Assembly (NCBI GenBank): GCA_964019695.1 | Contig: OZ026522.1 | Span: 65,867,811 to 65,931,810 of the forward strand | Source of the DNA: Loripinus fragilis | Taxonomy: Eukaryota > Mollusca > Bivalvia > Lucinida > Lucinidae | Reading direction: 5' to 3' | Length of the DNA stretch: 64,000 nt | Part shown: piece by piece, positions 1 to 10,591 of the stretch | How positions within the stretch are numbered: position 1 is the stretch's first letter | Layout of the letters: the number at the start of each line of letters is the position of its first letter | Position numbers and translations under genes: made by a program | Notes under the pieces: generated by a model | Database searches by the model: none | The model's input: the letters and a program-made list of their open reading frames with translations, nothing else | Told to the model about the DNA's origin: nothing

Positions 1-72
1 TTCTTCTTGCCACCAAAATAGCGACCTGCTTACCAAGCAGAGCATGCTGCCCTTGATGAAGACAAAGTGACA

Positions 73-290
73 GTAGTAATTCTGTATTTGATACATAGTT
101 CATGTTGGCTGTACTGTTGTTGAAACAGAAGTGAGTGTCTGAGAAAGTAGTAATTCTGTATTTGGTACAGAGTTCTTGTTGGCTGTACTGTTGTTGAAAC
201 AGAAATGAGTGTCTGAGAAAGTAGTAATTCTGTATTTGATACAGAGTTCTTGTTGACTGTACTGTTGTTGAAACAGAAGTGAGTGTCTGA
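73..290. repeat. 74-bp tandem repeat, about 3 copies
   Basis: Units start at 73, 147 and 221 with GTAGTAATTCTGTATTTG and differ by only a few bases. The last copy ends near 290. The reading frames crossing it are low-complexity products of the repeat, not a gene. Confidence 0.9.
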
Positions 291-322
291 TAAATCGAAT
301 CTTGTATTTATTCTCTTATCTT

Positions 323-803
323 TGGACGTGCACAAGACGCGATGAGAACCTAATTCGAACGTGCACGGACGTGGTAAGCACCGACAGAACATGTTAAGAG
401 CGCAGTGCGATCTTCTCCGACATGGCTCAGACGTACCGTGGTCGTGGCATAGGCGTGAAAAGGTCGTAGAGATAACTCCATGGATGTAGCAAGAACCCAG
501 TGGCAACGCAGTGAGAGCGCAGAGATACATTTCTCGTCCATGCCACGCTCGCACAACGTCCATGGAGTTCCTATTGCGACTTGCTTACGTTGCCACTACG
601 TCCATGCCGTTCTTGATACGTCCTCACTACGTCCTTATTCGGCCACGTCCTCACTACGCTTTTTTTACATGTTCAAAGTTTGACCACGTCCTTCACGTCC
701 ATGAAGACATTACTACGCTCTTATAGGCTATTACGTCCTACAAGTTCTTACTACGTCCATCCAGTTTTTAAGGACGTAGTAAGAACGTGGCCTAGTGTGA
801 AGG
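323..803. mobile_element. ACGTCC-rich foldback element, probably incomplete
   Basis: The words ACGTCC, TACGTCC and their reverse complements recur more than fifteen times. At the right end CTTACTACGTCC (748-759) pairs with GGACGTAGTAAG (773-784) as a perfect 12-bp hairpin. The right edge, read in reverse, resembles a terminus (CCCCCTTCACACTAGG). It shares ACATGTTCAAA and ACAAGTTCTTACT with the block at 11223-11706, so the two are relatives. The left terminus is not clear. No coding potential. Confidence 0.6.
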
Positions 804-977
804 GGGTATTGAACACATCTATAATTTAACTCATTTTTTCTTTCGACAATTCGGGCATGGAATAGCTTAGCCAAAGAAACAAAGCAAGCTTCACCCGTTC
901 CATCTTTTAAACGCCGTTTGAACAGATAAATTAACAAACCACCAATATTCATCAATGCAGGCACGCGTAAATTAAGA

Positions 978-1250
978 AAGACAGCAAGGATCAGGAATCG
1001 ATACAATCAAGTACCACACCTGTCCAAGGATACCAAATGGGAAAGTAACAAAATCACAATAAGCATCACAAACAATAGCCAATAGGTAAAAGCCCTTTCC
1101 CTTCAGGTTTCCATAAGGCAGCAATGAACAGACGCGAACACATGGCAAACATAATACATAAATAACACAGATGACCCACAAAGAAGTACCACCTTGGAAC
1201 GGTCAGTAAAACTATTTTACTGGAGGGCTTAAACTGGTTTCAAATAAAGG
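978..1250 (-). mobile_element. Retroelement family A, 5'-truncated 3' end
   Basis: One of about nine copies in this window. The sense strand is minus. Read that way, the copy runs from the conserved TTTAAGCCCTCCAGTAAAA-type block through the TACTTCTTTGTGGGTCAT region to the shared 3' end ATTCCTGATC near 985. Copies start at different points but stop at the same 3' end, as expected for reverse-transcribed non-LTR copies. No intact frame. Confidence 0.75.
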
Positions 1251-1446
1251 TCAAATACTATATACGCACTTGAGATTATAATGCAGTTCTTTAAAATTTG
1301 CACTTGTGTAGAAAGAACCTTGTTCCTGAGGCTACATGTCAACGCGGAGTTTGAGAGTTCAAACCATTTCCTGTTCGTCTGTCCAGAAATATAATTTTAT
1401 AACGTCATATTATGTCAGACACGATAGCAAACATTATAAAATCACA

Positions 1447-2133
1447 GGCAGGGGCAGGTTTGCAACAGACTGCATGCTTGGTTTTAAACCCAATCACGGT
1501 TTACAGCTATGGTTTCCTCTTTAATTGCAGGGCGGTCTTTAATTGCCTCAGACTCTATGACGGCTTTGACGTTAATCAGTCGGTTGGTGCCTGCTGCTTA
1601 TCTGTAGCTGGACCCACCATGGCTCAACTTGAGATTTTCTTTAGCTCTGACTATCTGTGAGTCATGAGCCCTTTTATTTGTCTCATAATGGTGTGTTAAT
1701 TTGATTAGAATGTTTCTCCATGATGATACATTGCATTAGTTAGAAGGCCTCCATGCGAGCTGAACATTTCTTGTACTTCAACAACAGCAGACTCAAGGGC
1801 GAAGATTTGATACCAGTAAAATGCATTTAAGCCCTCCCGTTGGCTTAGGCTGCTGTCCGTTCTAAGGTGGTGGTTCTGTTGTTGTTGACTTTTAGTTTAT
1901 TGTTACTCCCATTGTGGGAGTCCGTAATTGTTCTATGTTTTGTTGTACGTTACTTTATGTCCATTCTAGTATTGCAATCATCTTGAGGGGGAAGAGAGAG
2001 CTGGTTGTTTTGCTACATTTGTCTTCCTGGTGTCTCGTGATGGTTGAGTGGCTCTTCCTCGCGGTGCCATAGGGTTGTCTGCGGTTTGTGAATGTGGTAT
2101 TTCCTGATCATACTCACTTACTTTTTTTTATAG
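1447..2133 (+). mobile_element. Retroelement family B, ORF tail plus 3' untranslated end
   Basis: Aligns by eye over its length with 25425-26041. The 5' part encodes a degenerate copy of the peptide ACLVLNPITVYSYGFLFNC. The rest is untranslated and ends at CCTGATCATACTCACTTAC. In the other long copy the peptide frame is open to its stop; here it is disrupted after FNC. Family B shares the GAGGGCTTAAA block and the CCTGATC terminus with family A, so they look like related subfamilies. Element class is unresolved (non-LTR inferred). Confidence 0.7.
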
Positions 2134-2347
2134 AAAATGCTATCTTAGCATCAGGATTTGAATTTCTTACTGAACTCTGGAACGAACTCTCTTAACAACG
2201 GCCCAGAAAATCTGCACATTCTATGCTTTCAGATCTTTGATGTATTATTTGCATCCAAAGAATAACTTTTTTAAGAACATATTTTCATGCATTAGCATTT
2301 GCCTTGTCCTTCAGTCACCCCCTTTAGTCTTGGAGCTGATAAATATA

Positions 2348-3088
2348 CTCCTCAAAATAATTAAAGGACCAAGATTTTAAAACGCGAGTATTATCAGCTC
2401 AAACATTTAAATTCTGTAAAACTTAGCCCAAAATCATTCTATTCTTTATGCCCATAAATCAAGAATCCTTATTAACGATTCCAGCGCCTGATTCTGCCAT
2501 AACTGTGTCCCAAACGCACATACCCCCAAAAACCCACTTTCAAAAGGCAGTGGGTAGGGGAAAGAAATTCTTCTGTGGTCATTGGAGTAGAATGAAAGTG
2601 ACATCAACTTTAAACTTTGTTTTAAACAGTACAGCCTACATGCAAAAAAAATCTTCAAACAGTTCCAATATACTGGGAAGCAAGCATTCTCATCTCTGCC
2701 AATGGAGTTTTGACATTGTTTTGTTTTGAAAACAATGTGTGTACTTGGCCGTTAATAATCAGAATTTCAATTTTCATTCTTTGCCTTTGTGTGTTAGAAA
2801 GATGTCACGATGAATCGTTTAAAGATTGTCACAGACAAACGCCAAAACCAGTTGTCTGAATCCATAGTCTGGTCATTACGCCGCAGCCAAAAGGGGCAAG
2901 TTTCTCTCACAGGAAGAGGTGGAGTAACATTTTCTATCATTTTCATTTTGCTGTTTCACTTGGCAATAAGGCGCCAAAGATGTCCAAAAATTTTGGCTAG
3001 ATCGTAAGTTTGGTTTTCAAAATACGTTCTAAACAAAATGTATCAATGTTATAATTGATAGTATTGGTCCTTCAATTATTTTGAGGAG
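2348..3088. mobile_element. Non-autonomous TIR element flanked by TA (CTCCTCAAAA family)
   Basis: Left end CTCCTCAAAATAATTAAAGG matches the right end in reverse complement with one mismatch over about 25 bases. Both sides carry TA (2346-2347, 3089-3090), the Tc1/mariner target. Length 741 bp. Two frames of 65-93 residues inside show no transposase motif. Confidence 0.8.
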
Positions 3089-3126
3089 TATATTTTTAAG
3101 ATATTAAAAAGCATTACAAAATTAAA

Positions 3127-3620
3127 GGGGACAGCAACCCTAATAATAAGTATGTTTTATCAAAAAAAGGCTCTATTTACCATGAATTTTGATACGAGTA
3201 TCATCAAAATCGGTTGAAAAATGGGGAAGTTATGGGCATTTGAAGAAATCAATATGGCCAACATTTAGCCGCCATTTTGAATATTTAATTAGTTTTCAGA
3301 TTTTTTCAACTGCTTAATTTTTAGTGATCAATAGTATCACAGCATCTGTGTTTCAGCAGTTATGCAGCTTTATACACAAGGAAAATGTTTTATTAAATAT
3401 AATTTCATGCAATCCATTGGTTTGTCTTTAATTTTGATTACGCATATTTGCTTAGGCTGTGTGACGTCACTAAGCCTACAATATGGCCGCTTCCATTTGC
3501 AAATATTCAAACGCCCACAACTTCTATGTTTTTCATCCGATTTAGATAAAACTCGTATCACAATTCATGGTTTATTAAGCTCTTTCATGTAAAACATAGT
3601 AATCATCAAGGTAACCAAAT
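3127..3620. mobile_element. Foldback MITE with arms of about 100 bp
   Basis: 3168-3262 and 3488-3583 are inverted copies, sharing ACCATGAATT, GATACGAGT and AAATCGG in the same order. The outer parts also pair weakly (AGTATGTTTTA with TAAAACATAGT). No coding content. Confidence 0.65.
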
Positions 3621-3786
3621 ATTATACTTGTTATAAATCGGACATTAACATTCGCTTTTTATTCCATGTTGCATATACGTATAAAGACCGCTAACTGAGA
3701 TACATAATAAGTCTATCTAATTTCCGAGAAACATTCATTTGATGCGTTGCTATTCAATGTTTGTGAATCGAATTAAAGAAATGGAC

Positions 3787-4166
3787 GCTTTAAAGCTGCA
3801 TACTCTTCAACTATGAACATTTTTCGAAAATTTTTATTTTCTTTTTAAATCATTTGTAAAAGTAGAATTAAGCTATGTTTTCACAATAAAATTGTTCAGT
3901 ACAGCTAAAAACTGCATGGAAAAGTGAATTATCTCATCAAATAGGTGTGTTTTTCTCTTGTTGCTAATTATTTGCGTCCCTCCAATAATTCTAGACCATT
4001 GAATTTTAACATAAATGCAGTTGTTTTGATAGTCATACCTTGTTAAGATTTACGAAAATGGTAAAATGTTCACCTGAATTTGAGTATTTTTACTGTGTTC
4101 TTGAAAAATAAAAACATTATTTTTAAAATTAGAAGATCAAAAGTTACAGACTATGCAGCTTTAAAC
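3787..4166. mobile_element. Short TIR element, TTTAAAGCTGCA type
   Basis: GCTTTAAAGCTGCATACTCT at the left pairs with the reverse complement of GACTATGCAGCTTTAAACGC at the right. About 380 bp, AT-rich interior. Ends beginning TTTAAAGCTGCA recur in mollusc genomes (recollection, not checked). Confidence 0.6.
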
Positions 4167-4388
4167 GCCAGTATGAATATCTTGTTTACCAAACGCTAAT
4201 ACCGTGTGGTTATAAGTTCATCTACAACATATCGACTTCGTCCGGAGAAAACATGAATTTATTGCATGCCAATAGCAAATTAACTGACCAGACTGCGCAT
4301 CAACCAAATGGTTGTTCGTTATCTAAAACGGTTGATGACCTTATCATGCCACATGCAAAATTTCAAGATTCTAGCTGGTCTATTTAGC

Positions 4389-4608
4389 TGTGTAGGCTGG
4401 GTTGAGTAGTATACAGTTATTTCATGCCTGTTTGTAGTATAGTCAAAACTACATCTATTACCCCGAGGTGCCGTGGACGACCTAATGCACTATTGCACGA
4501 GGCCGAAGGCCGAGGGTAATAGTGCATCAGGTCGTCCACGGTACCGAGGGGTAATAGTTTGACTATACGAAAACAGGCATGAAATAACTGTTTTATTACC
4601 CAACCCAT
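4389..4608. repeat. Near-perfect palindrome of about 220 bp
   Basis: The arms run from GGGTTGAGTAGTATACAG to TTTTATTACCCAACCC and meet at GAGGCCGAAGGCCGAG near 4500. The stretch TGGACGACCTAATGCACTAT is matched in inverse at 4517-4536 with one change. Probably a foldback MITE. A frame across it exists only because of the palindrome. Confidence 0.8.
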
Positions 4609-5989
4609 TTGGCGAAATATTTAGCAGCGTTTCTTGCATGGAGTTACTGTAGACGATGCGGATTTAAAAATTTACCAAATCTGCTCAATTTTGGTCTCAA
4701 CATGTTCCGCTCGTTCTAACTAAGAAAACAAGTACCCACGCTTTATGGACTAACCATAAACAACGGAGTTATTGGAGAATAAAGTTGCCAAACCATGCCT
4801 TATTTTCACCATTGTTGCATAACATCTCCTTTCATAAACGAACCGTACGCGCATCGTTGTCGCGCATGCCGATAAGCGCCTGTGTGTTTTTAACAGGGAA
4901 GCGGGTAACCAGGCCCATGGTATAGTCATATTTATTTACCAGTGGAATAGTTCAGTGACTCATGACATGGCAAAAAATAGACAATTACTCCGTATATAGA
5001 CGGTTGGGTAATAATATGTAATCGCAAACCCCGAAAACAGGATTTCTAGCCGTGAGGCCCAATAGTATGGGCAATCTGACTTTGTAGCGTGCACACAACC
5101 AAAAACGCAGACCAACATACGCATCCACGCAGTCTGGTCAGCGCCTTGGTTTTTAGTACCTGAGAAGTATAATAATTATTTTGTTCAATGTAAAATTTCA
5201 ATCTTCTCATTAGTCTCTGTAGCTGAGCAGGCTGATTTTGTTCTTATATGGTAAGAAACCTCGAGGACAGGTTGTCTCGCGTCGAGCTCATTTCATGCAT
5301 CAAGATGGGCGTCTGCATACATAAACCTGATGTCGATACAAGAAATGTGCTTAAAGTCTAGTATATAATCCATAGAGCTCCAGAATTTCGAAATTATCAA
5401 TATACTATTTGCTGCAAGAAGTCTCTGATCATCCAGCTCCTATATGAATGGTCTGATCTGGAATTATTGTGTTTACTCATGCTTTCTCTATCTGAGATTA
5501 GGTATACCAATCAAAGAGTTTAAGTCACTTGATGAAACCATCGATTTCTCTTGTACAATTTGACATCAAAACGTTGACTTGTCTCATTTCCGTTACATAC
5601 ACTCTTTAACAAATTATATTGAGCGCGCTTAATTTCTCGTTTGATCTTGTTATCATCTTCGGATAAAAATGCTAATACAGCCAATGCTAGCTTTTGCCAC
5701 AGTTCACTGTAAGGTCATGGTTAATGGCCTTTCGTAATTTTACTTACAATAGTGCTTTGTTTCTGTTGCGTTTGGTCACCGTTCTGCGTTTTATCAGTCA
5801 CCCCTAATATTAACCGAATCATTTCAACATAACCTAATAAACGTTTCCTATCTCACGGCATGTTACCTTTATCAGGTCATGATGACGTTGCACTTTTTGA
5901 ATGACGTCGCTAATGATGCTGAACCAACACAAAAATAAAAAATTACGTCATAATCGCTAGTTTGAAGAGTGTTCAACAATGGGTAAACT
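4609..5989. other. AT-rich stretch with no recognised gene
   Basis: Only a weak hairpin at 5096-5156 (ACCAAAAACGCAGACC against GGTCAGCGCCTTGGTTTTT), resembling the core of the MITE family called R below. No exon-like segment seen. Confidence 0.5.
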
Positions 5990-6158
5990 GATAAATAGAA
6001 TACCAGGTTCGCGTCTTTTGATATCAAGTTTACCAGGCTCGGCTTTGAGAACGCATGTTGAATCGCTCGGCAAGCCTCGCGATGTCAACAAGCGTTCTCA
6101 AAGCCTTGCCTGGTAAACTTGATATCAAAGACACTCACCTAGTATTCTCTATTTATTA
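5990..6158. repeat. Palindromic foldback of about 170 bp
   Basis: ATAAATAGAATACCAGGTTC at the left pairs with the reverse complement of the right end (TAGTATTCTCTATTTAT). TTGATATCAAGTTTACCAGG pairs with CCTGGTAAACTTGATATCAA. The loop lies near 6065-6085. Confidence 0.8.
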
Positions 6159-6555
6159 TATTTAGTGTGATTGCCAGAGTCATGCAGCGTTATGCTGGCT
6201 ATGTTGACATTCTGTATGTACAATAATATTTACCAATCACAAAGTTATTTTTAACTCACTATATTTAGAACAATATGTGTATTTTATTATACACTGAGGG
6301 AAAATCGCAATTCATAATATTTACTAGCTTTTAATGTCTCAATTTTATTGGGAGTTTGCAAAAAATGAACATCAATATGTCAGCAAGACATGTTTCAAAT
6401 TTTATGTCAAATTAATAAATAATCTTAGAGCAACAGTCTTTCAAATAGCAATACCCTCTGATTCTTAAGTTGCAATTTAAAATTTGTCTTGAAATTGGAC
6501 TCGATTTTAAGTTATTGAAATAAAATATTTTCATAAAAAAAATCAGAAACAAATT

Positions 6556-6840
6556 ACCCTTGGAGCCCTACTATTCGTCTGGCACTGACAATAGCCGGCC
6601 AGAACGGATACCGTCGATGTAAATATCGTCAATACACAATCAACGTAAGTTGGCTATTAACGCCGGTCGCCATTCTTGGCTGACCAGACCTGCGTCGATC
6701 TTTAACTTTCCCAGTAGCCTGGTAACGATCTCTAAGGCCCTGTATAGTTGACCGAGGCAATTTTGATATCTGGCGACGTCAGAAACACGCACGGCAGCTT
6801 TTAACATTCCAATTGCGCCTGATCGTTCATGTTCAGACAA
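6556..6840 (-). pseudogene. Tc1-like transposase, N-terminal HTH fragment (frameshifted)
   Basis: On the minus strand the frame from 6840 reads SEHERSGAIGMLKAAVRVSD then VARYQNC, the first helix-turn-helix of a Tc1/IS630-type transposase. A frame change near 6760 continues as LRDRYQATGKVKDRRRSGQP, matching the second half of the paired DNA-binding domain with its basic GRPR-like hook (here GQPR). A third frame gives RRYPFWPAIVSARRIVGLQG, where the family has the start of the linker to the catalytic domain. No DDE catalytic domain follows and no TIRs were found, so this is a dead scrap. Family assignment rests on motif recognition only. Confidence 0.7.
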
Positions 6841-7184
6841 ATAATGAATAATAAAGCTATAAAACTAAAACAGCTGTGTTTTTATACATGTGTACTTACA
6901 AGCTACATGTAAAATTATAAAATACTTTATTTCATTGATTCGTGGGGACGCCACGTGCAAAACATTGTAAACCTAAAATGCTTGGCTGGTGGTAGCCAGT
7001 GTCTTTAATGACACCGATATTGGGTATAGATAGAAGCAGAGTGTCTTATCATACATTTTTATCTGTTAAAGAAGGCAAACAATGTTCTGGATGCAAAAAA
7101 TAATAATTTTCATTTTTTTGCGCTTTTGAAGTCCTTCAGTGTATTTAAAATATAATATGCACATGCCAATCACAAGAAGATATT

Positions 7185-7252
7185 CTTAACACAGTGGATG
7201 AATCTCTTGTTTACTGTCATGGAGGTTGTGAGTTCGAACCCTGTCGTCGTAC
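7185..7252 (+). repeat. Degenerate tRNA-like (SINE head) sequence
   Basis: CACAGTGGATGAATC resembles a weak A box, and GAGTTCGAACCCTG is a good B box about 45 bases later. It does not fold into an obvious full cloverleaf, so it is more likely a SINE head or tRNA relic than a functional tRNA. Confidence 0.35.
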
Positions 7253-7539
7253 CTTGTTTTTTTTTCAATTGTATTTATATATATTTTTTAATTATTTATT
7301 TATTGATACACTTGTTTGAATATAATTCATAATCAACTCCAAATCATTTTGGTTGATGAAAATAGCTTTAATAACAGCAAACAGTCCATACCCTATTGAG
7401 TTGACGCTTTCCGTGGCATCTAGTATTTGCGTTTTTGTGCTTGCTAATGTCCCATTTAAGGGGCACTTTGTGTAAATGTTGAATCTGTTAAAAATATTTG
7501 AAAATATTATACAATAAAAATGAATAAAAAAGAGATGTA

Positions 7540-7622
7540 AGTATTCGTGGGATTCGAACCCTGGGCACTTGAAAACGATGGATTTCCTGCCGGCGGCGAC
7601 TCTACCTACTGAGCTTTACAAC
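7540..7622 (-). repeat. tRNA-like sequence, SINE head or tRNA relic
   Basis: On the minus strand AGCTCAGTAGGTAGAGTCG is an A box and GGGTTCGAATCCCACG a strong B box, about 45 bases apart. The acceptor stem does not pair well (GTTGTAA against CGAATAC), so a functional tRNA is not claimed. It faces the tRNA-like sequence at 7185-7252. Confidence 0.45.
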
Positions 7623-7830
7623 AGATAGTTTTCAAAACCTCATCTGACTTCTGAATATGTCACTCAAATGTTTCAATTTCAATGTTTACAAACAAATAAA
7701 TGTAAACATAGTCAGTAGATCCTGGCAGCACTATGGTATCACCGCTTCACCCCTTGCTCGCTGGGCTTAACTCGATAAATCTCCAACGGCTATGTATAAT
7801 GGGCGTGGGTTCCTTCACAAGTAAAGACAA

Positions 7831-7945
7831 GCCTGCAACAAATATATTTAAATAATATATTTAATGACTATTATCCAATATGAAATTTACAATGGAAGTA
7901 CAATGATGTTTATTGTGCAATACAATAATAAGAATGTGAGTTGTG
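7831..7945 (+). repeat. Left copy of perfect 115-bp direct repeat
   Basis: Identical by eye to 8139-8253, starting GCCTGCAACAAATATATTT and ending AATGTGAGTTGTG. The 193-bp spacer contains an imperfect inverted repeat (ATGGCTATAGGGTTAA against TTTACCCTATCGCCAT). Confidence 0.9.
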
Positions 7946-8138
7946 TCATGGCTATAGGGTTAAGCTGTCGTGTTTGAAATCAACAGGTGTACATATAAGA
8001 AACACCTGAAAACTTTACCCTATCGCCATTACATACATCGCGCACAACAAAACATGAAATATACAAAATAGACAATTTCTAATACAACATGATTGATGAG
8101 GTTGTGATAAAATGATGATAAAACATTTAACTTTACAT

Positions 8139-8253
8139 GCCTGCAACAAATATATTTAAATAATATATTTAATGACTATTATCCAATATGAAATTTACAA
8201 TGGAAGTACAATGATGTTTATTGTGCAATACAATAATAAGAATGTGAGTTGTG
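8139..8253 (+). repeat. Right copy of perfect 115-bp direct repeat
   Basis: Same sequence as 7831-7945, 308 bp downstream. Identity implies a recent duplication or a terminal repeat of a short element. Ends are not TG...CA, so an LTR is not supported. Confidence 0.9.
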
Positions 8254-8394
8254 GTGCTACAGTACTAGCATAAAGGTAAATATCTACAGTTACCTGCCTA
8301 AATAGGGTAACTCACAACTAACATTACAATACGGGTCAATATTGGATATGGGTATGGGACGTTGTATGGGGTTTATAGGAATGTACAAAGTAGC

Positions 8395-8583
8395 CTATGA
8401 CAATGGTACTCGGCTTTCTGTCGTGTGGTCCGCATTTTCTGGGAGTACAGAGTTTTTTCTTAAATATATACCTGAATGTTTTGTCCCCAGGATATCGTTG
8501 TTAACGGACAGCGGGATACCATGTGTTTGCGCATCTCTTACAGTTTTTACTGATTGTTTAAGAATTGCAGATGCTTTTGTCAT
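8395..8583 (-). pseudogene. Possible HTH (pipsqueak/CENP-B-like) transposase scrap
   Basis: The minus-strand frame includes KQSVKTVRDAQTHGIPLS, followed by LGTKHSG and SVLPENADH. The spacing of HGIPxS, GKHSG-like and LPE elements resembles the DNA-binding domain of pogo/pipsqueak-type transposases and related host proteins. It is 62 codons, has no catalytic domain, and ends at a stop. Nothing on either side extends it convincingly. It may equally be chance in AT-rich DNA. Confidence 0.3.
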
Positions 8584-8629
8584 TGTCAGAAATTGTGCTT
8601 ATATGATTCTTTGCGGGTGTGTTTGTAAA

Positions 8630-9140
8630 GGTCTGAAGATATGCATAACGTTCAGCTGTAATCCTCGGATTCTTTTTTTGTTACTTTTTTGCAGTTTGTC
8701 TTAAAGCATTTAGACACTGGATATCTTGTGAACGCAACTCCTTCAACAGTTTAAGCCATACTTTTTTTTTAAATTGTGCAGTTGTTTTCGTCAAGAAGAT
8801 ATGCATGACGTTTGGCTGTAATCCTCAACTTTTTCGCAGTTTTAACTCAATCATTTTGGGCTTAAAGCATTAAGACACTGAGTATCTTGTGAACACAACT
8901 CCTCCTACAGTTTGAGCTGGATCTTTTTGAAACACTTTGCAGGTATTTTTGTCAAGGTCTGAAGATGTTCATGACCTTTTACTGTAATCCTCAAATTATT
9001 ATCGTTACATTTGGCTCAACCTCTACCAAGCATATACCCACTAGGTAACTTGTGAACGCTACTCTTCTTACAATTTTACCTATATCGTTTTTAAAATTTA
9101 ACAGCTGTTTTGTCTAGGTCTGAAGATGTGCGTATGATTT
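8630..9140. repeat. Degenerate tandem repeat, period about 160 bp
   Basis: Units begin near 8630, 8795, 8955 and 9115 with a GTCTGAAGATNTGCAT-like word, and each carries CTTGTGAACGCAACTCCT then TACAGTTT. The reverse complement of that module recurs at 57230, 57400, 58020 and 58180, so this is the same repeat family in opposite orientation. Confidence 0.75.
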
Positions 9141-10336
9141 GTTTATACATGGATTTTTTTATTAGAAATGAAATAATATATGATAATTTTTCTTTCCCAA
9201 ATAATTGTTGCGAAATAGTTTACGGCATTAGCTAGATATATTTGCTGGATATGAAATCGAATTTTTACGAAAAAAATCACCATTATATCAGTTTGAAATT
9301 GCATGTAGTGACATTTTGACCTTTCTGACACCAAAGGTGGCGGGGGAGATTATCTGTTTTGTAGAGAAAAACAATTGCTCAATTTTTTTTTAAATATTTT
9401 AGACAAAATTTAATTTTAACATGTATATTCTAAGAACCACCGGTAACTTTAATCAATTACAGTAGTTTCTAAATGCGTTTTCAATGCTAAACTGATTCAC
9501 TCGATAAAACGTGTGTACTTTATATCGATAAAGCTTGTAGTAAAGTCTGGCTTTTTTATTTATTTTATATTAATGACTCCAATAGGGTTTCATCGTCAGG
9601 TAATTCGAGATTGGTATTCTGACTTTTAGCAGCTTCACAGAGTAATGCTCTTTATTAGATCACTATGTTTAGATTCTATACCATTTGACTTACAACACGA
9701 ACATTTCAGTTACGATCGTTGAAAAGTATTTTGTATTTTTTGTCTTTTGGATATTTATTTTAGAAATATACAACCGCTGAAATGAACAGACATTAAACCT
9801 AAAACAGGTGCGAAGTCATATTACAAATAATGATGCATTAATCGATCAAATCAAGCCTTAAATAAATCTTTAGATTTGTGCAAATGTTCAAAACTTACTT
9901 GCCAGTGCAATACGCTTCGAACATCGTGTTCATTCACAAAAAAATGACACTGTTGTTGTGATTGACAGCGTGTCACACATACTTGCATCATAGGAACTAC
10001 GCTTATACATGTCTTATTTCTCATTAAATGCTAATCCATTTACGCTTAACGCCACTATTAAGGGACATCAACATTTGATAAGGTTATGCACGTATTTCTT
10101 ACATAATGCTTTTTTTACAAATGAAAAATATTATAAATTACTTCCCAACAACCCTTGTATTCAAAGTGGATTCCTTCAATTGATAAGCGCGGGAAATTCA
10201 TTAGTCGAAAAAACATTCTAAGGCCTCTCACATTTGTATTAAATCCAAACTTGCATCTAATTTTATTTTTAAAGAAAAAAATATCTTGATGCAAATCCCG
10301 TTCTCAGTGATCACCATATAAACACTTTAAACTATA
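9141..10336. other. AT-rich stretch, nothing recognised
   Basis: No inverted termini, tandem array or convincing exon noticed. Short frames at 9143-9334 and 10009-10221 have no family features. Confidence 0.5.
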
Positions 10337-10337
10337 C

Positions 10338-10575
10338 GAGCCATGATATGAGATTTCCAACAATGTGACATGTGCGACCAGCAAAGCCTCAGATCAGCCT
10401 GCGCATACGCGCAGTCTGATCTGTGCCTTTGCTAGTCGCTTGAATATTCTTTGCTTGTTCAGCTTCTGACTGAACATCATTTAGAACTTCTAAGCTTAAA
10501 AGGAGGCTGTACAGGCTCGTCTGAGTCTACACATGTCAACAAACCACATTGTTGGAAATCACATGTAGCGGCTCA
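10338..10575. mobile_element. MITE family R, copy 1
   Basis: About 235 bp with TIR GAGCCATGATATGAGATTTC and its right-hand partner ending GCGGCTC. It holds an inner palindrome GATCAGCCTGCGC...GCGCAGTCTGATC. Four more copies lie at 21726, 34924, 42078 and 50188. Ends 16 bp before a possible splice acceptor. Confidence 0.85.
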
Positions 10576-10591
10576 TATGTTCTTATTATAG

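Noticed and set aside
30..563. 177-codon frame over the tandem repeat and ACGTCC region
   Set aside because: It is produced by a 74-bp repeat (period 74 is not a multiple of three but copies stay open by chance) and foldback sequence. No motif and no sensible composition.
7831..8253. LTR retrotransposon or solo LTRs
   Set aside because: Repeats are only 115 bp, do not begin TG or end CA, and the 193-bp spacer has no primer-binding site or polypurine tract.
8342..8704. 120-codon hydrophobic frame
   Set aside because: Cys/Phe/Ile-rich translation of AT-rich and tandem-repeat DNA. No signal for a real membrane protein gene, no splice context.
8630..9140. CRISPR-like array
   Set aside because: Repeat units are 160 bp, diverged, and without unique short spacers; the window is eukaryotic.
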